In this document: piece by piece, positions 1 to 7,604 of the stretch | Numbering within the stretch: position 1 is the first letter of the stretch | Layout of the letters: the number at the start of each line of letters is the position of its first letter | Assembly (NCBI GenBank): GCA_017444165.1 | Contig: JAFSXH010000309.1 | Location: 1-9,097 of the forward strand | DNA from: a bacterium | GTDB lineage: Bacteria > Vulcanimicrobiota > Xenobia > Xenobiales > Xenobiaceae | Reading direction: 5' to 3' | DNA length: 9,097 bases | Made by a program: the position numbers and the translations under genes | Notes under the pieces: generated by a model | What the model saw: the letters and a program-made list of their open reading frames with translations, nothing else | Told to the model about the DNA's origin: nothing | Database searches by the model: none

Positions 1-123
1 AGGGCGATTATGAGCTTCCCAATCGCGCAGACTGCGTCCAGTCTGATCTAGGTAGTAGGCCTTCATCTGCTCAGGAGTCATCTCAGGTGTGACAGTTACG
101 GGTACTTGGTTGTGTTTATCCAT
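1..123 (-). CDS. Unrecognised protein, N-terminal 41 residues only (runs off the left edge)
   Basis: An open reading frame starts with ATG at 121-123 and stays open to base 1. It is preceded by AGGAGT (minus strand, 129-134) with a 5-base spacer. That Shine-Dalgarno overlaps the TAG stop of topB (133-135), so the gene lies 9 bases downstream of topB, in the same transcript and probably translationally coupled to it. The visible part is hydrophilic: a start MDKHNQVPVTVTPE, then a helix-like MTPEQMKAYYLDQ, then TGRSLRDWEAHNRP. It shows no signal peptide or membrane segment. I do not recognise the family, and 41 residues are too few to assign a function. The start and the coding status are well supported by the Shine-Dalgarno, the spacing and the absence of stops. 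Confidence 0.7.
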   Translation of the reverse strand, partial: MDKHNQVPVTVTPEMTPEQMKAYYLDQTGRSLRDWEAHNRP

Positions 124-132
124 TTTTCACTC

Positions 133-2703
133 CTATTTCTCTTCTTTAGCTTTTTTAGTGGCACGTTGGCGCGGCATAAATTCGAAGCGATAGCGGCCAC
201 TAGTCTCATTTAGGACTATTGCCCCTGTGAAATTTTTATTATATTTAGAGACGAAGTCGTTGTACATTTCGGTCTTACCTTCTTGTAAGAGCAAGGCCAA
301 TTCCTCGTGGCTAAGGGGACGCTGGCAGATAATGCGCGGTATATTTAAGCCCTTGCGGTGAGCTCCACTGCGCACACAGTTCTGCTGACAGACGTAAGCC
401 GATGGAGTCTCAAATACCTGGCAATTGCTGTCAAAAGGACATATCCCTAAAACTTCTCCACTGACGGGCAGATCGACATCTGGAAGATCCAGACTCTGAC
501 CCTTCTCAGTCTCAGTGACAACTTCACCATCTCTTATTAACAATTTAGCCTTGTAAGTTTGTGTACCCGTCCCCTTAAAACCTTCCAAATAGGGGGTCTC
601 TCCCGAATTCAAGAGTTCTTTTACTGTTTGTTTATCTAAGTAGCGGCCGTTGCGATCCTTCCAGAGTATAAAATCGCAAGTATGCTCCTCCTTTTTGCCA
701 TTGCGATTGCCCGCACAGATGTAATACCTCACCCCTTCGTACACCTGGTGTTCATGGCAGAGGGGACAGGGTCCCAAAGGTTCCTCGCCAGCGTAAAGAT
801 CTTCATATTGGAAGGTCTTGGCTTTATCGACGATCTCACAAGTGTAGTCTACAATATCTTGCATGTACTTTTTGCGAGCATATTGGCCCTGTTCCACTTG
901 GTTGAGGTTGTACTCCATCTGACCTGTAAGTTCAGCTGAAGCTAAACGTTTACATTCTATGCGTTGCAGGAGATCTATCAGAATAATGCCTTTGACCGTA
1001 GCTTTTAGAGCTTTATCTGCTCTCTCTGCATATTTTCTGGTAATTAGAGCCTCAATGATCTCGGCGCGAGTGGCTGGTGTACCTAAGCCCATCTCTTTAA
1101 TGGCTAAAGACAGCGATTCATCCTCTACTTGTTTGCCAGCATTCTCCATGAGGCTCAACAGCCGCGCTTCACTTATGCGAGCTGGAGGCTGAGTTACCTC
1201 ATCTTCTAACTTACAATCGGTATTTATAACTTTAGTATCTTTATCTGGCAGGGGAGTGAGATTTTGGTCTTTCTCTTGACTCTCTCGTCCATAGACGGCT
1301 TGCCAACCTTCTTCTTTTATGTAACTGGAGCGCGTTTTGAAATAAAAAGTCTCTCGACCTTTTTTCACTTTGGTTACGCGCTCTATCTTTATCTTAATGG
1401 ACACTGGCATAAAGGCGGCCAAGAAGCGGCGCACGATAAGGTTGTAAATTTTAGCTTCATCCTCGCGCAGATTACCGCTGGCCATCTGTAAAGTTGGAAT
1501 GATAGCAAAGTGATCGCTGATAGCCTTATCGTTGAATATCTTACCGTAATTTAAAAGTTTCTCTTGCTCATTGATAAGCGCGGCGAATTTGCCATAGAGT
1601 GAAAAATCTAAATAACCATCGACACCACGAGAGCGGTTGTTAGAGAACATTCCCAATAATTGGCGCACTGTGGCTACGTAATCGCTGGGCAGACATTTGG
1701 AAGAGGTACGGGGATAAGTTATTAATTTGTGGGTCTCATAGAGGCTTTGAGCGGCGTTTAGAGTGTGTTTGGCTGACATACCGAAGCGTCTGTTAGCCTC
1801 TCTCTGCAAAGTGGTCAGATCGAAGAGGCCAGGAGCGGAGATCTTTTCGGGAGTTTGGGTTTCGTTGGCTATACCTTCGCGACCAGATACCGATTCTATT
1901 ATGTGCTGAGCTTTATCTCTGTCTAATATCCAATCTTCTTTGTGGCATTCATCGCTCTTGCTGAATTTGGGATCGAACCAGGTTGCTTCATAAGTTGGGG
2001 AATCTTCGTCCTGGGGGAGGAGGGCAAAAGTTGCTTTGACTTTCCAGAATGGCGAGGGTCTGAAGGTGAGGATCTCCAGCTCTCTGGAGGTCAGCATAGC
2101 CAAAGTAGGGGTTTGAACGCGTCCCGCCGACCAGGAGGTATTTTCGTTGCGCGTCTTCATCCGTCTAGTGAGGGCGCGGGTGGCGTTTATGCCTATGAGC
2201 CAGTCGGCTTCGGAGCGGCATTGGGCGGCTTTGTATAAGTTTTCGTAATCTTTGCCTGGGCGCAAATTAGCAAACTCTGTGCGGATAGATTCGGCCGTCA
2301 TTGACTGGAGCCAGAGGCGCAGGATAGGCTTTTTAGATTTGCAGTAATTGACGATTTCACGGAAGATCAACTCACCTTCACGCCCTGCATCGCAGGCATT
2401 GACGAGGGCTTCCACATCTTTGCGTTTTATCAATTTAGAGATAACTTTGATCCTGGCAGCGCATTTATCTTTAATTTTGTACTTGAATTCATCAGGCAAA
2501 ATGGGTAGAGTTTCCAACAGCCAGGGCTTATATTTTGCGTCTATCTCTTCGGGTGGAATGAATTCTAAGAGGTGGCCCACAGCCCAGGTTATAATCTGAG
2601 AATCGCTCTCTAAATATTCCTTTTCGTTAGTAAAACCGCCTAGAGCTTTAGCAATATCCTTAGCTACACTGGGTTTTTCTGCGATAATTAAGATCTTAGA
2701 CAA
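133..2703 (-). CDS. topB: DNA topoisomerase III (type IA)
   Basis: Type IA topoisomerase of 856 residues. It cuts one DNA strand through a 5'-phosphotyrosine link and passes another strand, relaxing negative supercoils and decatenating replication and recombination intermediates; no ATP is needed. The N-terminal Toprim domain holds the catalytic Glu in IIAEKPSVAK (E9) and NACDAGREGELI (D105 onward). The DAG form, where topoisomerase I has DAD, is one I recall from Bacillota TopB. The active-site tyrosine is Y330 in KLITYPRTSS. SAGRVQTPTLAML lies about 190-205, and the central region includes GLGTPATRAEIIE. The C-terminus carries two topoisomerase-type repeats. The first has four cysteines (C646, C649, C663, C676). 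The second is irregular (C755, C761, C772, C776 or C793). It is longer than B. subtilis TopB, as I recall that protein, because of this tail. The start is TTG at 2701-2703, five bases after AGGAGG. It is divergent from recN. Confidence 0.96.
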   Translation of the reverse strand: MSKILIIAEKPSVAKDIAKALGGFTNEKEYLESDSQIITWAVGHLLEFIPPEEIDAKYKPWLLETLPILPDEFKYKIKDKCAARIKVISKLIKRKDVEALVNACDAGREGELIFREIVNYCKSKKPILRLWLQSMTAESIRTEFANLRPGKDYENLYKAAQCRSEADWLIGINATRALTRRMKTRNENTSWSAGRVQTPTLAMLTSRELEILTFRPSPFWKVKATFALLPQDEDSPTYEATWFDPKFSKSDECHKEDWILDRDKAQHIIESVSGREGIANETQTPEKISAPGLFDLTTLQREANRRFGMSAKHTLNAAQSLYETHKLITYPRTSSKCLPSDYVATVRQLLGMFSNNRSRGVDGYLDFSLYGKFAALINEQEKLLNYGKIFNDKAISDHFAIIPTLQMASGNLREDEAKIYNLIVRRFLAAFMPVSIKIKIERVTKVKKGRETFYFKTRSSYIKEEGWQAVYGRESQEKDQNLTPLPDKDTKVINTDCKLEDEVTQPPARISEARLLSLMENAGKQVEDESLSLAIKEMGLGTPATRAEIIEALITRKYAERADKALKATVKGIILIDLLQRIECKRLASAELTGQMEYNLNQVEQGQYARKKYMQDIVDYTCEIVDKAKTFQYEDLYAGEEPLGPCPLCHEHQVYEGVRYYICAGNRNGKKEEHTCDFILWKDRNGRYLDKQTVKELLNSGETPYLEGFKGTGTQTYKAKLLIRDGEVVTETEKGQSLDLPDVDLPVSGEVLGICPFDSNCQVFETPSAYVCQQNCVRSGAHRKGLNIPRIICQRPLSHEELALLLQEGKTEMYNDFVSKYNKNFTGAIVLNETSGRYRFEFMPRQRATKKAKEEK

Positions 2704-2708
2704 GCGAG

Positions 2709-2714
2709 CCTCCT
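2709..2714 (-). promoter_or_regulatory. Ribosome binding site of topB
   Basis: A perfect AGGAGG on the minus strand lies five bases before the TTG start of topB. It supports the TTG start, which gives a canonical topoisomerase N-terminus (MSKILIIAEKPSVAK). Confidence 0.8.
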
Positions 2715-2753
2715 AAAAGGGTGATTAGATCCCTAAAAATAAAATCGCAGACT

Positions 2754-2781
2754 ATTCTATTCTTAAGTTTTTAGTAGTCAA
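2754..2781 (-). promoter_or_regulatory. Predicted sigma-70/sigma-A promoter of topB
   Basis: Minus strand: -35 box TTGACT (2776-2781, five of six consensus bases), a 16-base spacer, then -10 box TAGAAT (2754-2759, five of six). Transcription would start near 2746, giving a leader of about 43 bases that contains the AGGAGG site. The -35 box lies only about 10 bases from the recN start codon, so polymerase bound here would cover the recN ribosome-binding region of the DNA. This is prediction from sequence only. Confidence 0.6.
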
Positions 2782-2784
2782 GGA
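2780..2784 (+). promoter_or_regulatory. Ribosome binding site of recN
   Basis: AAGGA followed by seven bases and the GTG at 2792. It decides the start in favour of this GTG, which gives the standard RecN N-terminus (LSELVIKNFALVED). Confidence 0.7.
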
Positions 2785-2791
2785 AAATTAA

Positions 2792-4465
2792 GTGCTATCT
2801 GAGCTGGTAATTAAAAATTTTGCTTTGGTGGAAGATGTGACTTTCACTTTTACTGAAGGCCTAAATATTTTGACGGGTGAGACGGGGGCTGGTAAATCGT
2901 TAATTATTGAGGCTATGGGTTTTCTGTTGGGGGCCAACTTGAAAGAAAAACCTCTGCGCACGGGAGCAGCGAGTGGCTTTGTAGCCGCTCATTTTACCGA
3001 TCTTCCTGAAGAAGTTGAGCTCTATTTGCATGATTTAGGTTGCGAACTTTCCGACAACGAATTGATCTTAAGCCGCGATTTTAAGGCGGTAGGCAAGACG
3101 TGCTGTCGCTTAAATGAAAGGCCTGTAACGCTCTCTACTCTGCGCGAATTGGGAACTATGTTAGTCGATCTCCACGGACAGCACCAGCAGTACTCCCTCT
3201 TGCGCTCCAGCGATCATCTCAAAGTTTTAGATCGTTATGTTATCTCTAAAAATGAAAATTTTCTCAAGTTACAGAGTGAGTATATTAGGATCTTTAAGCA
3301 AATCAGCTCACTTCGCCGAGAGCTGGAAGATCTTCAGCAAAATGAGAGATCGCGTCTGCGCGAGATCGATTGGACACGCCATGAATTAGAAGAGATTGAA
3401 GGTGTCGATCCTATTTTGGGGGAGGATGAAAGTTTGCAAAATGAGATCCGTACCTTAAGTGCGGCTTCTCAGTTGCGCAATGGAGCTTATGAAGCGCATG
3501 CTCAACTTAATGGAGAGGGGGGCGCACGCGATAGGCTCTCTCAGGTCTGTGACGATATTGCCCATTTAGTGCCGTTGGATAATCGATTAGAGGGGATAGA
3601 GAAGGGGTTAAATGAGGCCCTGGCTATAATCGATGACAGTATTTACGAGTTGAGTAATTATGCTGATACCATTTCTGCTGATGAAGATTTGTTAGAAGAG
3701 AAACATAATCGCCTGGAGAGTCTTCGCCGTCTGATGCGCAAATATGGACCAGGCATAGCAGAAGTTTTAGAATACAAGGACAATTTAATCAGCAAGTTAG
3801 CCCAATTGGAAAATAGTACGTATAGGGTCAGCCACTTAGAAGAGGATATCGCTAAATTAAAGATCAGTGAAGAGGAACTTCTCGAACGCATATCCGTTGA
3901 ACGCCAAGCTAAGGCCCTTCTTCTAGCAAAAGCCGTTGAGGAGGAGCTCGCCCAGTTGGGAATGGCCCAGTGCCGTTTTGAAGTGATGATTAAACGCAAA
4001 GAGATAAGTATCTCTGGTTGGGACAATGTGGAGTTTGTCATCTCTCCCAATCCTGGTGAAGAGGCTAAACCTCTGATCGCTATCGCCTCTGGCGGTGAGA
4101 TCTCGCGCATAATGTTAGCTATGTTGACTTTATTTTCTGAATTTCAAAAGACTTCAACTTTCTTCTTTGATGAGATAGATGCTGGTTTAGGAGGAAGAGC
4201 CGCTCAGGCCGTAGCCAATCGTCTGCGCAAATTGGCTGATAATGCCCAAGTTATCTGCGTAACTCACCAGGCAATTTTAGCTGTGGCGGGTCAATGTCAC
4301 CACCATCTTTACAAAGAGGTAAACCAGGGGCGCACTTCTACCCATGTAGTTATCTTGGAGGGAGAGGAGCGCGAAGAGGAGATTGCTAGAATGTTGAGCG
4401 GAGATACCTCAAGTAAAGAAGCTCTGGAACATGCCCGTTCACTTTTGCAGGGAGCTGGTCGGTAA
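2792..4465 (+). CDS. recN: DNA repair protein RecN (SMC-like ATPase)
   Basis: SMC-family ATPase of 557 residues, the usual RecN length. It acts early in double-strand break repair, gathering broken ends for RecA-dependent recombination, in the cytoplasm on the nucleoid. Walker A is GETGAGKS (29-36). LVDLHGQHQQYSLL matches the conserved RecN stretch after the N-terminal ATPase lobe. Roughly residues 140-390 are charged and leucine-rich, as expected for two coiled-coil arms around a central hinge. The C-terminal lobe has the ABC signature SGGE (433-436), Walker B FFFDE (457-461, catalytic E461) and the H-loop VTH (H492). The last segment, EEIARMLSGD followed by EALEHARSLL, is also typical of RecN. 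The start is GTG. RecN often sits beside argR and spoIVB in Bacillota; here it heads a lysine-pathway gene run instead, 21 bases before the M16 peptidase gene. Confidence 0.97.
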   Translation: MLSELVIKNFALVEDVTFTFTEGLNILTGETGAGKSLIIEAMGFLLGANLKEKPLRTGAASGFVAAHFTDLPEEVELYLHDLGCELSDNELILSRDFKAVGKTCCRLNERPVTLSTLRELGTMLVDLHGQHQQYSLLRSSDHLKVLDRYVISKNENFLKLQSEYIRIFKQISSLRRELEDLQQNERSRLREIDWTRHELEEIEGVDPILGEDESLQNEIRTLSAASQLRNGAYEAHAQLNGEGGARDRLSQVCDDIAHLVPLDNRLEGIEKGLNEALAIIDDSIYELSNYADTISADEDLLEEKHNRLESLRRLMRKYGPGIAEVLEYKDNLISKLAQLENSTYRVSHLEEDIAKLKISEEELLERISVERQAKALLLAKAVEEELAQLGMAQCRFEVMIKRKEISISGWDNVEFVISPNPGEEAKPLIAIASGGEISRIMLAMLTLFSEFQKTSTFFFDEIDAGLGGRAAQAVANRLRKLADNAQVICVTHQAILAVAGQCHHHLYKEVNQGRTSTHVVILEGEEREEEIARMLSGDTSSKEALEHARSLLQGAGR

Positions 4466-4486
4466 TAAAAAAGATACAAGTTTCCT

Positions 4487-5728
4487 ATGGTAAAGAAGAC
4501 TAAGTTAAATAACGGTATTACCGTCTTAAGTGACAGCGTTCCTGAGGTTGCTACCTGTTCTTTGGGCTTTTGGTTTAGCGTAGGAACTCGCTGGGATAAG
4601 CCCGATCGTTTGGGTTTGGCTCATTTCGCCGAACACATGCTCTTTAAGGGCACGCAGACGCGCTCGGCTCTAAAATTGGCCCAAGATATGGATCTGCTCG
4701 GTGGGCGGATGAATGCTTTCACTGAACAGGAGCAGACTTGTTTTTACACTGTCTCTCTGAGCGAACATCTTGAGGCCTCTTTGGAGTTGCTCTGCGATAT
4801 GTACCTCAATTCCACTTTAGATCCTGAAGAGCTGGAGCGGGAGAAGAGCGTCGTCTGTGAAGAGATCAAAATGGTAGAAGATTCTCCCGACGAGCTGGCT
4901 TCGGATATCTTTTATGAGACGATCTGGCCCGATCACCCTTTGGGAAAACCTATTCAAGGTACGGTCGATATAGTTAAGAGCTTTGGTCGAGAGATGCTCT
5001 TGGATTATTACGCCACTTATTTTGTGCCTAATCGTCTTTTAATATCGGCTTCCGGCAATATTGAACATGAACATCTTGTAGAATTGGCAGAAAAGTTTCT
5101 GGGCCATCTCTCCGCTAAAGATGAGTCAAATTTAGATTTAAATAATCTGCCTGGTGGCCTGCCCCAGTCGCAATATGTAAAAATTGTCAAAAAACATCCC
5201 ACCGAGCAGGTCAGTCTCTGCTATGGTGGTCAGGCCCTCTCTTTGAGCGATCCTAGATTGTGTACACTTTCCGTTTTGGATAGTGTGCTGGGTGGCTCTC
5301 TCTCCTGTCGCCTCTTTCAGGAGATCAGAGAGAAGAGCGGTTTAGCCTATTCTGTAGAGACTTTTCGTTCTTCTTACTACGATACGGGGCTCTTTGGGGT
5401 GGAGGTCGGTACATCTGGAGCTAATGTTGGGGCTGTTTTGGAGATGATAGATCGCATTTTTGCTGATATTCGCCGTGAAGGTATAACAGCCGAAGAGCTG
5501 GAGAGATCGCGCCAACATTTGAAAAGCTCTCTGGCTTTAGATATGGAGTCCACTTACGGTCGTATGGGATATTTAGTCTCCAGTGAGAGGATCTATGGTC
5601 GTTATGTTGGTTTGAAAGAAGCTTGCAAATTTATAGATGAGGTTGATAGAGATAAAGTCATAGACTTAGCTAGAGAATGTTTGGATACCGATAGATATTC
5701 TTTAGTTGTTTTAGGACCAGTCGATTAA
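4487..5728 (+). CDS. mlpA: M16-family zinc peptidase (MlpA/YmxG-like, processing-protease type)
   Basis: Insulinase/M16B-type metallopeptidase of 413 residues. The inverted zinc motif HxxEH is HFAEH (H46, E49, H50), with the third ligand about 76 residues on, in EEIKM (E126). The second, catalytically inactive M16 half begins near 200 and contains REKSGLAYSV, with the conserved substrate-binding R281 and Y288. All catalytic residues are present, so it should be active. There is no signal peptide, so it probably acts in the cytoplasm on small peptides. The natural substrate of bacterial members is mostly unknown. The symbol rests on family plus position: B. subtilis mlpA (ymxG) also lies upstream of asd-dapG. 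ATG at 4487 is the only possible start in frame after the TAA at 4466. No good Shine-Dalgarno precedes it, so translation may depend on ribosomes ending recN 21 bases upstream. Confidence 0.93.
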   Translation: MVKKTKLNNGITVLSDSVPEVATCSLGFWFSVGTRWDKPDRLGLAHFAEHMLFKGTQTRSALKLAQDMDLLGGRMNAFTEQEQTCFYTVSLSEHLEASLELLCDMYLNSTLDPEELEREKSVVCEEIKMVEDSPDELASDIFYETIWPDHPLGKPIQGTVDIVKSFGREMLLDYYATYFVPNRLLISASGNIEHEHLVELAEKFLGHLSAKDESNLDLNNLPGGLPQSQYVKIVKKHPTEQVSLCYGGQALSLSDPRLCTLSVLDSVLGGSLSCRLFQEIREKSGLAYSVETFRSSYYDTGLFGVEVGTSGANVGAVLEMIDRIFADIRREGITAEELERSRQHLKSSLALDMESTYGRMGYLVSSERIYGRYVGLKEACKFIDEVDRDKVIDLARECLDTDRYSLVVLGPVD

Positions 5729-5740
5729 AGATAGATTAAT

Positions 5741-5747
5741 GAGGAGG
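5741..5747 (+). promoter_or_regulatory. Ribosome binding site of dapB
   Basis: GAGGAGG, the strongest Shine-Dalgarno in the plus-strand gene run. It is 8 bases from TTG 5756 and 11 bases from the adjacent ATG 5759, so it favours the TTG slightly but does not exclude the ATG. Confidence 0.75.
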
Positions 5748-5755
5748 TTATTAAA

Positions 5756-6571
5756 TTGATGGATAGTCTAAATTCTGTTCCTGTGGTAGTTTCTGGAGCT
5801 ACAGGAAGAATGGGACGAGAGATTGTACGCACCATTCTGGAACAAGTAGGTTTTGAACTGGTAGCCGCTCTGGGCCATGCTAGGAGCTTGGGTGAAGATA
5901 TTGGTGAGTTAGTTACTGGCGAACCTTGTGGAGTCTTGGTTTCTACAGATATTGACGAGGCTATGCAGGCCGCTCGCGGTGGCATCTTGATCGAGGTATC
6001 TACAGGTAGTTTTGTGCGCGATGTAGTTCTCAAAGCTATTGAGTATAATGTGGCTTGTGTAATCGGCACAACGGGAGTTTCCAATGTCGATATGGATGAA
6101 ATTACTACCATAGCTAATGCTAAACATCATCCCGTTCTTTTTGTCCCTAATTTTGCTATGGGTGCAGTTTTGATGATCAAGTTTGCTAAGATGGCCTCTA
6201 AATATTTCCGTTGGGCTGAAATTATTGAAAAGCACCACGAGAGAAAATTAGATGCTCCTTCGGGAACGGCTATCCATACGGCTGAATCTATGGCTCGCGC
6301 CAGTGGAGGCAATTTCCGCTCACCTATCGAGGGACAGGAATCTGTCAAAGGGGCTAGAGGAGGAAAATTGGGAGGGGTTACTATTCACTCTATGCGTATG
6401 CCTGGATTTTTGGCTAGTCAAGATGTCGTTTTGGGCAGTCAGGGAGAGACTCTGACCATATCTCATCAGGCCATTTCCCGCGAATGTTTTATGTCGGGAG
6501 TAGTTTTGGCTATTCAAAAAATTCGCTCTATCGATGGAGTAGTAGTCGGTTTAGAGAATGTCATAGATTGA
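5756..6571 (+). CDS. dapB: 4-hydroxy-tetrahydrodipicolinate reductase
   Basis: NAD(P)H-dependent reductase of 271 residues. It converts 4-hydroxy-tetrahydrodipicolinate, made by DapA, to tetrahydrodipicolinate on the way to meso-diaminopimelate and lysine. The N-terminal Rossmann fold has the dinucleotide loop GATGRMG (14-20), LIEVSTGSF (78-86) and VIGTTG (102-107). VPNFAMGA (130-137) leads into the substrate and tetramerisation domain. The signature KHHERKLDAPSGTA (159-172) holds the proton donor H160 and the lysine K164. GARGGKLGGVTIHSMRMPG and SQGETLTISHQAISRE follow, as in the family. The length is normal and nothing is missing. Two start codons lie side by side (TTG 5756, ATG 5759), differing by one residue. 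The gene lies 27 bases after the M16 peptidase gene and just upstream of asd, consistent with one operon. Confidence 0.97.
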   Translation: MMDSLNSVPVVVSGATGRMGREIVRTILEQVGFELVAALGHARSLGEDIGELVTGEPCGVLVSTDIDEAMQAARGGILIEVSTGSFVRDVVLKAIEYNVACVIGTTGVSNVDMDEITTIANAKHHPVLFVPNFAMGAVLMIKFAKMASKYFRWAEIIEKHHERKLDAPSGTAIHTAESMARASGGNFRSPIEGQESVKGARGGKLGGVTIHSMRMPGFLASQDVVLGSQGETLTISHQAISRECFMSGVVLAIQKIRSIDGVVVGLENVID

Positions 6572-6576
6572 TCTTT

Positions 6577-6582
6577 GGAGAG
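6577..6582 (+). promoter_or_regulatory. Ribosome binding site that decides the asd start
   Basis: GGAGAG followed by seven bases and TTG 6590. The longer reading from TTG 6575 would place this site inside the coding sequence and leave no Shine-Dalgarno in front, so 6590 is preferred. Confidence 0.65.
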
Positions 6583-6589
6583 AAAAATT

Positions 6590-7579
6590 TTGAAAAAATA
6601 CAATTTTGCTGTTGTCGGTGCTACTGGTTTAGTGGGTAGCACTATGCTTAAGATTTTAGGCGAAACCTCTCTGCCCATCGGTTCAGTGAGAGCTTTAGCA
6701 ACAGGGCGATCTAAGGGCAGTTATGTAGATTTTCGTGAGGAGAAGATCCTTGTCGAAGATGTGGCCCAATCGTCTTTTAAAGGCGTAGATATTGCTCTCT
6801 TCGCTGGCGGTGAGATCGCTAGTACCGATTTTGCTCCTCGCGCCGTTGAAGAAGGAGCGGTAGTCATAGATAACTCTTCGGCTTATCGCCAAGATCCTCA
6901 AGTGCCTTTAGTTGTACCTGAAGTCAACGCTTCCGCTTTAAATGGTGGAGCCAGATTGATCGCCAATCCCAACTGTTCAACTATCCAGATGATCTCTATC
7001 TTAGGTCCTCTTCATCGTGCTTGGGAGGTTACAGGTGTGAGCGTGGCCACTTACCAGTCGGTATCAGGGGCTGGTAAGAACGGTTTGGATGAGTTGCGTG
7101 GACAGACTGAGCAATTTTTGAAAGGTGGAGTTAGTTTAGATTCTAAAACCTTTCCTCGTCAGATAGCCATTAATCTCTTTCCTCAGATCGGCTCGTTTAA
7201 TGAAGATGGTCTCTCTACCGAAGAGGAAAAGATGGTCTTAGAGACGCGCAAGATCTTGTCTTTACCCGCTTTGCCTGTTTTAGCCACCTGTGTGCGTGTC
7301 CCTGTATTCTTTGCTCACTCTGAAGCCTTGCAGATAAGTTTTTCCCAAGAATCTTCTCCAGAGAAGGCTAGAGAACTCCTGAAGAAGGCTCCTGATGTTG
7401 AAGTCGTTGACGATCTTATCAATGGTGTCTACCCAACTCCGATAGATGCTGAGGGTCAAGATAAGGTCTTGGTCGGTCGTATTCGTCGCGATCCCACTCG
7501 TCCCAATGGTTTATCAATGTGGGTGGTAGCCGATAATCTGCGCAAAGGGGCGGCAACTAATGCCGTCAATATTGCCTAA
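6590..7579 (+). CDS. asd: Aspartate-semialdehyde dehydrogenase
   Basis: Reduces L-aspartyl-4-phosphate to L-aspartate-4-semialdehyde with NADPH, at the branch point for lysine/diaminopimelate, threonine and methionine. With the TTG 6590 start it has 329 residues. Motifs in this numbering: NADP loop GATGLVG (10-16), DNSSAYR (94-100), catalytic cysteine C129 in IANPNCST, VSGAGKNG (158-165), NLFPQIGSF (195-203), and VRVPVFFAHSE with substrate-binding R236 and catalytic H243. An alanine stands before HSE where glycine is usual in my recollection of the family; the key residues are intact. The start could be TTG 6575 (334 residues), but only 6590 has a Shine-Dalgarno at a proper distance. It lies 18 bases after dapB and 25 before the aspartokinase gene, whose product supplies its substrate. 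Confidence 0.96.
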   Translation: MKKYNFAVVGATGLVGSTMLKILGETSLPIGSVRALATGRSKGSYVDFREEKILVEDVAQSSFKGVDIALFAGGEIASTDFAPRAVEEGAVVIDNSSAYRQDPQVPLVVPEVNASALNGGARLIANPNCSTIQMISILGPLHRAWEVTGVSVATYQSVSGAGKNGLDELRGQTEQFLKGGVSLDSKTFPRQIAINLFPQIGSFNEDGLSTEEEKMVLETRKILSLPALPVLATCVRVPVFFAHSEALQISFSQESSPEKARELLKKAPDVEVVDDLINGVYPTPIDAEGQDKVLVGRIRRDPTRPNGLSMWVVADNLRKGAATNAVNIA

Positions 7580-7591
7580 GCTCTGATCGCT

Positions 7592-7597
7592 AGGTGG
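7592..7597 (+). promoter_or_regulatory. Ribosome binding site of the aspartokinase gene
   Basis: AGGTGG with a 7-base spacer to GTG 7605. It supports the GTG start, which gives an N-terminus (KGIIIQKFGGTSVA) typical of aspartokinases. Confidence 0.65.
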
Positions 7598-7604
7598 AAT
7601 TAAA

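Larger units (their letters stand above)
2704..2791. other. Divergent intergenic region between topB and recN
   Basis: This 88-base AT-rich spacer is the only true intergenic region in the window. It contains the topB promoter and both ribosome binding sites. On the plus strand the -10-like hexamers TAAAAT (2740-2745) and TATTCT (2753-2758) have no acceptable -35 at 16-18 bases, so no recN promoter is called. I saw no LexA box of the Bacillus type (GAAC-N4-GTTC) or the E. coli type (CTGT-N8-ACAG), although recN is an SOS gene in several bacteria. Confidence 0.6.

Noticed and set aside
682..2599. Several 75-98-codon plus-strand open frames inside topB
   Set aside because: They run opposite conserved topoisomerase motifs and show no family resemblance; their number is expected by chance in a long gene.
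2725..2736. Small inverted repeat TTAG-N4-CTAA in the topB leader, as an operator or terminator
   Set aside because: Four-base arms in AT-rich DNA are expected by chance, and there is no GC-rich stem with a U-run.
3658..4110. A 150-codon open frame on the minus strand inside recN
   Set aside because: It lies fully opposite the conserved RecN coding sequence, has serine/arginine/leucine-rich antisense-like composition and no recognisable domain.
5725..6111. A 128-codon open frame on the minus strand over the start of dapB
   Set aside because: It is opposite the well-conserved DapB Rossmann fold, with composition typical of an antisense shadow.
7580..7604. Lysine riboswitch or T-box ahead of the aspartokinase gene
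   Set aside because: The gap is only 25 bases and the other gaps in the gene run are equally short; such an RNA element needs far more room.
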